From Euglena gracilis (taxonomy: Eukaryota; Euglenida; Euglenophyceae; Euglenales), in NCBI GenBank assembly GCA_039621445.1, contig CP154957.1, positions 26,396,541-26,460,540 of the forward strand: a DNA stretch of 64,000 nucleotides. The letters are read 5' to 3'. This document shows, in pieces, positions 32,961 through 64,000 of the stretch. The translations under genes were made by a program, and so were the position numbers. The notes under the pieces were generated by a model. That model was given only the letters and a program-made list of their open reading frames with translations, did no database searches and had not been told where the DNA came from. Position 1 is the first letter of the stretch; the number at the start of each line of letters is the position of its first letter.

Positions 32961-33987
32961 ACACACGCACACAGACATGCAGACACGCGCGCGCACACAC
33001 GCAGCTGTTTGGCAGAAAGACAAAGCTTCATCAGACATGGAAAACATTCTGTTCTTTTTGGTCCTTCTATCCAGTTTTATTTTTTTTGCATTTCACTGGC
33101 ATCAAAAAGCTTAAAAAAACGAGAATTAAAAAACAATTAGGAATTAATAAGCAACAGAGATCAATTTGTATACCCAAAAAGAGGAACCTTGCTCCTCATT
33201 TTAAAAATGTTGGGCAGGCCCATCCTTTTCAAAATATGCAATGGGAAAACAATGGCTTTTGGATCTTGAGGGCTGCGCTTCTTTGCCTATTTTGAGTGGG
33301 AAAATACCATCACTCTTTTTTGTCCAAAATCAAATCATCATTTTCACAATATCATCAAAGGAATTCAGTTTGGGATATTTTCATGCTTAAATTGAAGAAG
33401 CCATTTGGATTTCACCTTTTGTTGTATTGGGAGACAAAAAGCAAGGGAATTCACACCGGTATCTGCTGGTTTTTCTTCAAGGTGTGGTACTTTCACATCT
33501 GGTTCACGAGATGTTGGAAAATTGTGGTTGTGCATGAACACGGCCATCCAGAAATACATTGTTACACACACATGTATATGTACATAAAAACATGTATAAT
33601 TGACTGTTGGCGAGATACAGGCTTGCAGGGCATTGCATTAACTTTTAAAGCCCACTCCGGGTGCTCCCCCAATTTGCTAAACAAGGAAGAAAAACTTCCT
33701 TCTGTTGAGTCTGGAAAAAGTCGGTTGGCTGGACCTCCACCCCTCGGAGGATGGGTCCCCCCCAGCCTGAGCGATGCCCCTGACCACTCCTCTGTTCAAA
33801 ATAAAAATTTCCTTCGCTTTGGTCGTGGTTCGACAGAAATTCCACGGACCATTCCACAACAAAGCCATAATATCCACTCCCTTTAGCCCCCTCTTCCAAT
33901 TCAGCAAAGAAAGTCTGTGACCCAGAAGTGTTGGTCAATGGTGCTGGCTACTCCAGGGGGTAAGAGAACGCTGACATTGCCCTGGGG
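32961..33987. other. No gene seen
   Basis: AT-rich unique sequence with a short CA/CG stretch at about 32960-33002. No exon supported. Confidence 0.4.
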
Positions 33988-34149
33988 CAGGCTTCGTTTT
34001 AAGACCCCAAGGGGGGGAGGGGGGGGGAGGAGTGCCTGCCTCTGAGGGCCCGAATTTCCCCAAAAAATTTTGGCACCTCGCGCCAATACCTGGTCCGGCC
34101 CCGGCCCCACCCACCCTGGGGGGGGTCTTCTGGGTTAAACAGAAGCCTG
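33988..34149. mobile_element. hAT-type MITE (family A), short copy
   Basis: Left end CAGGCTTCGTTTTAAG and right end GTTAAACAGAAGCCTG match the inverted termini of the copy at 1497-1735 with few changes. The interior has poly-G and a GGCACCTCGCGCC block. The flanking 8-mers (CCCTGGGG, GCCCGAGG) agree only partly, so the duplication has decayed. Confidence 0.7.
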
Positions 34150-34189
34150 GCCCGAGGAATGAGGGGGGGTTGGGTTGGGGGGAAGGATT

Positions 34190-34500
34190 TCAGGTTAAAC
34201 TGTAAGTCCAGAAACCAGCAATCGTACAAACACTCGAGAGTCAGGTGGCAGTTGCGGTGGTTGCCGTTCTCTGAGCAGCGAAAAATGCCGAAGGATGACA
34301 AATGGCAGTTGGGTCGAGGCCACCCAGATAAGAACCGCACAAACGATGCTTGGGACCAGCAGGGTGGAGGAGGCGGCACAACCACCGGCAATGTGCTGAC
34401 CCACAGAACCCCGACAGCAAACGTGGCCAGGATGCAGCCGGGGACTTGCCACGACCCGCCCATCCATCCATGTGGGGCGGGGCCTGCGGAGGGAACGGAG
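34190..34500 (-). other. Doubtful membrane-protein-like frame
   Basis: A minus frame reads TLLVPSIVCAVLIWVAST and an overlapping one CILATFAVGVLWVSTLPVVV. Both are hydrophobic but neither has host-like GC3 codon use, and no neighbouring exon joins. It may be chance. Confidence 0.15.
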
Positions 34501-35544
34501 CAGGGCGTGCTCTGCTGCTTCATTTTTGAAGAAGAAAACCCGCCTCACGCCGCAAGGGGGAGACCTTAATGGGTAATAAACACACTATTGCTCTCATTGT
34601 TGGACCAATCAAAGCGCCGGATCAAGAATCCTTGCCGCCCACAAGCGATCAAAATGTGGTCTAAGGCACTTTTTCTTTGGGCAAAATAGGTGAAAAAACC
34701 CAAAATCCTCTGGCGCCAGGGCTTGAAAAAAAAGTGACCTTTTGGGGGAGGGTTCCTTGTTCACCTCCTTTCGGGTCATCTAAACCTGCTTGCCAGGGAG
34801 ATGTCTGGACTGCCCCCCCCCCTGCAGTCAAAGAGGGTGAAGAGTGGGATGAGGCACCCCTCCCACTGGAAATTAAATGCTGGAAATTCCGGGCATCCTC
34901 CTTGAACCTGACATCCCCCCATGCCCCATGCCAATCCGGTAAAAAAAAATTGGAAACCCCCTGACACACTGACGAAATTGAAATGGGTTCAATTGCTCAA
35001 ATGGTACAGTTCAGACAAAATGGTTTCGATTCTGGAAGAATTAACAATAACAAAAATTCAACATTTGAAAGAAAAATGGTGGCAATGTTTAACACTTCAA
35101 ATTTCTTGGCAAAAGACAACTCAATAAATGGCGGGTGTGGGTGGTCTTCTGGTGATCTTTCTTTTTTTGCGATTTTTCATGGCAAATAGACCCTAAAAAT
35201 TGACCATGTCACAACCTCATATTTCTATGTGTGAAATTTGACTACCCCAAAGAGCATAATCGCTGGGGGAAATCTGTAAAGCAAAGGATGCAACCCCCTC
35301 CTGGGAAGGATTGTTTAACACGAGAGAGAACGAGAGAGAATCCGGCTATGATACATGCAGTGTCAAAGATCAGGGTGAAGGGGTCGGCGACGGGAGGCTA
35401 CCCCGGCACCAGCACGAAAGGATGCTGGACTTGCCTCGGAGGGGCGAAACGGCGTAGGTCCCCACCAGCCATCCAAGGGATGGGGCGGGAGCTGAGCCGG
35501 ATTCGAGGCGGCTGAGGTGGCGCAAAAAAAAGAACACGGACGGT

Positions 35545-38773
<3,229 letters not shown>

Positions 38774-38788
38774 GGCTGGGGCCGGCTG
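38774..38788 (-). promoter_or_regulatory. Possible trans-splice acceptor
   Basis: CAG at 38788-38786 lies 12 nt before the ATG at 38773; a second AG lies 2-3 nt before the ATG. Confidence 0.4.
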
Positions 38789-39605
38789 CGGAGCCAGACA
38801 CAGCGCCGACCGTCAGGGGGCGGTGCATGTTTGCACTTTGCACTCAGGTCAACAATCCAAAGCCCGAGAAGTAGTACAGAATGTCCTCGGGGCCATTCCG
38901 ACCCACATCCATCCGTTTTGTGCAAAAAAAATTCAGGTGAAAGGGGTGGGGGGCTCCTAAAAAACCCCCCTCAAAAAAGCCATATAGAAGAAGAAAGCCT
39001 GTGAAAAACTCTCCAAACTGTACGATCCCTGCATCTATGGTGCTGATGGTCCTATGGAATGATTTGTTGACTCATTGATTTGTTCCTTTGCCCTTGCAGA
39101 AGGACCATTTCTAAAGTGTGTATGCACCATGGTACAGGTTTCCTCTTCTGAGAAAACTCACGGTGTTTCAAGGGTCTTATTCTTGGATTTTAGCTCGGTC
39201 ACCTTGGGGGGTGCCAGTCGGAGGTTAATGTTCTTGGAATGATAATTTGTAATGAAAATGATGATCCCCAAAACTCCGTTGAATCAATTAAAAACTACAC
39301 CTGGGTTGTCAACAGAAATCCAAACTGAAATAGATCAATGAGCTGAATAAATGGGTCAAAACCGCATCCAAAGTTAAAATTAAGTTAAAGTTGAAATAAA
39401 AAAGCATGGGGACTTTCGGTAATTCCACATCCTGTGTGAAAATCAAACGCCGACAACAGCAATCAACAAGACAACAACAGCCAAAATGGTGCTCAGGAAG
39501 ATCAATCGCCTGCGCATCCCCGTATATACAAATACCAGAAGCGAAGACGGGGAGGTTAGGCGAATGCGGCACTCGAAACGGCCCGGCGGCATGGATGGAA
39601 ATGGG

Positions 39606-42385
39606 TTACTTCCGCTGCCCGCTCCCCGCCACGGCGGAGTAGACGATGCAGCCCCAACCCGCTGCCAAGCCCCGGCCCCTGGCTAGCCCCGGCAGGGATG
39701 TACCTGGGTGCTGATGAACATGAATCCAGAGAAATCCAGGGATTGGATTGGGTAGGGTTTACAACCAGGGATTTTTTTTAAGACGGGGGGGGGGGAGGGG
39801 GGTCCCCCCCACCCACCCACTCCCTGGGCCCCCCCCGGGGGGGGGGGGGGTCCCGGGGGACCCACAAAAAAATGGCCGAAAAATCGCGAAAAGTGCTAAA
39901 AATAGAATTTTCGGCGCCTGCGGCGCCGAAAAACCCCCCCCCCCCCCCCCGGGGGGGGGGGGGGGGGGCTCGGCCGGACCCACCCACCCTACCCCCCCCT
40001 CCCCCCCCGGGGGTCCACGACTAAAAAAACCCCTGTTTACAACACTGCCAGCAATAAAGCTTGCAGCTTTTTAAAAGCCTAGCTCCCCCAAATCAAATGC
40101 CGCCAAAATTTCAAAAATTCTAAGATTTTTGAAGTGCAAAAAAAAACAGGGTAATTTTTTTAGAATTTTTGGGAACATGAAACACGATGATTTCAAGGAA
40201 AAATCCAAAATAATTCCCCAGTCAAGAAAGGATCAAAAATAAGAAACCCCGAAAATAACCCCTACTGGAGAAATCCAGCAACGGACTCATAAATAAGACC
40301 CGGGTCTCATTTTTTTGGGGGGGTTAAAGTTGAAAGGGCCTGCGGCAGACGAGTCAGAAGCTGCTGCGTGGTGTGTCCCAGCAGGTGGCTCTGTTGGGAC
40401 GCACCCTGGGTGGCAGCTCTCAAAATAGATGCAGAACAATCCGCAGGCCATTTTTACTGGGACCTCTTTAGGAGATCCCCGGTGTTCCCTAATCCCCCTG
40501 GTGAAGAAAAATGAAAAGAAGCCAATGACGACGTTTCTTTCGGCTGCAAAAGGGGGAAAAAAAACTGACTTTTGGCGATTTTTTGAGGCTGACCATCATC
40601 AGATATGCCATTTTTGACCAAAATTTTTGTTGGAAATTGTCAGTTTGGGAAGGTTTTGGGGTCATTGGGGGGTTTGAATTTACACGCTCATAATTACCCC
40701 CCCCACTTCGGCTGACTAACCAAAGCAGCTCCTATTAACCACAGGGGGTTCACATTTGGGGGGGGGGGTTAATACAGAGGTTGGAAGCGGACCCGCCTCC
40801 CCATATGGAAACGGGCCCATGATTCCAAAATTTCTGTCACAGGATTGGTCGGACATTTGAAGGCGTGCAGAAGCGTGCTTCATGTTAGGGTCGGGTTAGA
40901 TTTGGGGCAGGGATGAGATTACGGTCATGTGACAAATGGGGTCAGAGGTGTGTTTAAGCCTAAACGAGCCAAAATGAGGTCCAGAATGCGGCCTCAGTCA
41001 GTCCCTCACTTTGTCTTGAACCCAGAACACCAAATGCAACCCCTAACCATAATAGCAATCCTTTAATCAACCCCAATCGAATCCGATATTGCGGTTGAAT
41101 AGTGAATCCGGTACCCCCCAAAACACCCCATGCAGGTGGGACCCCATCACACACATGGGAACCGTTTCAGAGTCCAAGCAGCAACGTAACGGAATAAATT
41201 TTGACAAATTGTGCCGAAGGTGAAATGACTTTCCCATCCAGAGGAGGGCAGAGCTTAGGCGCAATGAACGCCAACCCACCTATGGGGGTGATGGCGCCGG
41301 TCCACTTTGGGGCCCCAAGGCACAGCCCGTACAAAGAACCTGCGACCGTGCAGCATTTGAAAAGTCAAACCAAGATGAAGCAGGCTCTCGTTTGACTTTT
41401 GCAGAAACCTCTTTAAGCGTTGAGCTTTGGAATGCTGTCCCCGGAAGATAAATCATGGATGAGGGGGGGTGGCAATAAACCCAAAAACAATTTAGCAAGA
41501 TGATGGAAAATGGCATAAATTCTAAGCCACCCTCCAAAAAAAGCAAAAATGCACAAATTTGTGCAAGACGAGCAAAAATTGTAAATACTTTTTTTAAAAT
41601 AGCCGAGGTTTATATGAATTTAAGCTGTTAAAAAAAGCAAAAGAAGATTTGGAACAAAACACAATATATCCACGAGTGTTTAAGAATTTTCAAAAATTCA
41701 AAAAATGAAAAAAATGTCCATGGAAAAAAACTGAAAAATGTGTGGATAACTTCCAAAAAAAATGAAGCAAAATGTGGCTCATCCCCTCTTCCTTGTCCTG
41801 TCACACCTCCACGTGGCGGGAGGGGCAACGGAATCAAACAACAATCCATGGAGGTGGGGGGGGCACCTGAAAACAGGCAGATGCCGGCGGCCCACAGTCT
41901 CGTCGCCCAGGCCAGACCCGGCTGCTCGGGGCTCGTCCGCAGCAGCGTGTACGCCGCTGCGTAGAGGGGGCAGGGGTGGGGGATTGTCTGGCCAGTCCGT
42001 CCGCACCGCCCCCCCCCCCACCTCCTGGGGACATCCGCCTGCCAACCGTGCATTGTTGGAAAACACCAATGGTGCGCTCTTCGAGCTGCTTCAACCGCCA
42101 GCAGGGAGCCGACGTTCCCCCAGCCCACATTCACATGCGCATGCACGCATGCGTACACTCGCACGCATTCACGTACACACAGGCACATGCACGAGCATGC
42201 GCACACACAGACACACCGAGCAGTGCCAGCGAATGGGCCATGTGGTAATGCACTCCGGTTTCCCAGATGGCGAGCATATTCCGCTGTCTCAGGAATTCCT
42301 TCAGTGCATGGGCCCCAAAGGCCCCCAATGCCACAGACGACGCTCCGGCCACTCCGGCCAGCACTCCTGCAGTCTGATCTGCCAT
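39606..42385 (-). CDS. TMEM256/DUF423 family small membrane protein, complete
   Basis: Four exons (42385-42217, 41956-41867, 41339-41262, 39661-39606) total 393 nt and encode 130 residues plus TAA. The N-terminus reads [20 protein letters not shown], then [12 protein letters not shown] and [16 protein letters not shown]. Exon 2 adds [14 protein letters not shown], exon 3 [20 protein letters not shown], and exon 4 [12 protein letters not shown] and QRK. The GAFGAH, LFSGSLY and TPIGG motifs and four predicted helices are those of TMEM256/YgdD-like proteins, small integral membrane proteins of unclear role. Introns 1 and 2 are GT-AG. Intron 3 has neither a GT donor nor a clear CAG/CTG pair; a GCG is repeated at its two edges, so its cut is ambiguous by up to 3 nt without changing the protein. 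Confidence 0.92.
39766..40035. mobile_element. hAT-type MITE (family A) in TMEM256 intron 3
   Basis: Ends CAGGGATTTTTTTTAAGAC and inverted CAGGGGTTTTTTTAGTC, flanked by a perfect 8-bp duplication TTTACAAC (39758-39765 and 40036-40043). The centre has TTCGGCGCCTGCGGCGCCGA, a perfect hairpin. Confidence 0.88.
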
Positions 42386-42399
42386 GTGGTGGGTAACTG
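42386..42399 (-). promoter_or_regulatory. Possible trans-splice acceptor
   Basis: CAG at 42399-42397 lies 11 nt upstream of the ATG. The end of the BEACH gene is 534 bp further upstream. Confidence 0.45.
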
Positions 42400-42919
42400 A
42401 ACAGAATGGGGAGAAAGAGGGGGTGAGGGGAATGGGTGGGCACAACACATGAATTCTTGAGACATCTCACTAGAATTTTCATTTTATCATTTCAATTCCT
42501 TCCAGACCTCCTGAAGCAGAGGTCTGGAACTCAAGAGAGTTCATAAGAATTGTTTAAAAAGGGAGAGGTAATGTGAATTGAAGACACCAAAATGACGTTG
42601 ACCTGGAATGAGCAAAAAAAGTGCTGGGAATGCTTGTGAGCAAAGTTGGGTGCCGAGGTTTCATATCTGCAGAGAGACTTCTTCTCCAATACATTTATCA
42701 ATTAATTACATGTGCCGTTTTCAAAGCGGATTTGGAATGCTGCTGGCCTCTGTGAACAGCAAAGCACACGCGAGCATGACAGGCCGGAGGGGTCAGTTAT
42801 GAGGCTGGGGCGGTCACCGTCCCTCCACCGCGGAGGTGCCAATGCGGTGTACTGGCAGAGTACGGCGTCACAACACTTGCGGTGCCAGGGCGGCAGCCCC
42901 CGCCCCCCCGGCCACCGTC

Positions 42920-63946
<21,027 letters not shown>

Positions 63947-64000
63947 CTGTTGGGGTTGGTGATTTACTGGCATTTGCTGGACATTGTCGCGGGAGGGGCT

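Noticed and set aside
35370-35520. GC-rich block considered as an exon or RNA gene
   Set aside because: No frame with host-like codon use joins a neighbour, and no tRNA or snRNA hallmark was seen.

Overview
This window looks like nuclear DNA of a euglenid (Euglena-like, Euglenozoa). The evidence is in the splice junctions. Exons that can be recognised from protein families, have very GC-rich third codon positions and join in frame are separated by two kinds of intron. One kind is ordinary GT-AG. The other obeys the rule described for euglenid nonconventional introns: CAG (or a pairing equivalent) at intron positions +4 to +6 and CTG at -8 to -6. Ten introns of the second kind are listed. Exons are short (23 to about 260 nt) inside repeat-rich, roughly 45-50 % GC introns, so long single ORFs are misleading here.

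Layout. A 3'-partial-in-view gene on the + strand (about 1.77-3.67 kb) encodes the C-terminal part of a PQ-loop transporter. A minus-strand DIRS-like tyrosine-recombinase retrotransposon fills about 4.5-9.5 kb. About 9.5-13.3 kb is intergenic, with a large CATA/CATG tract. The remaining genes are all on the minus strand: an SLC25 carrier resembling the peroxisomal PMP34 type (20.59 to about 13.3 kb); an exostosin-like glycosyltransferase (about 23.1-21.9 kb); an unidentified Cys-rich protein gene (28.51-25.08 kb); a 137-residue triple Cys-cluster protein (38.77-35.55 kb); a complete TMEM256/DUF423 gene (42.39-39.61 kb); and a BEACH-WD40 gene of more than 21 kb that runs off the right edge (64 to 42.92 kb). 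Four of the five minus-strand genes whose start codon can be proposed have an AG 11-18 nt upstream of the ATG. That fits spliced-leader trans-splicing but does not prove it.

Mobile DNA is abundant. One hAT-type MITE family (about 240-480 bp, pyrimidine-rich/TTTAAG inverted ends, 8-bp target duplications) has at least seven copies, most inside introns of the genes above. A 990-bp hAT element with a transposase remnant interrupts one copy of a local duplication, and the sister copy shows the empty site. Several further repeat families carry the same GGCGC...GCGCC hairpin. Microsatellites and poly-G/poly-C runs are frequent.

Limits: exon ends marked 'about' are not fixed, first exons of some genes were not found, no similarity search was run, and no tRNA or rRNA gene was recognised.
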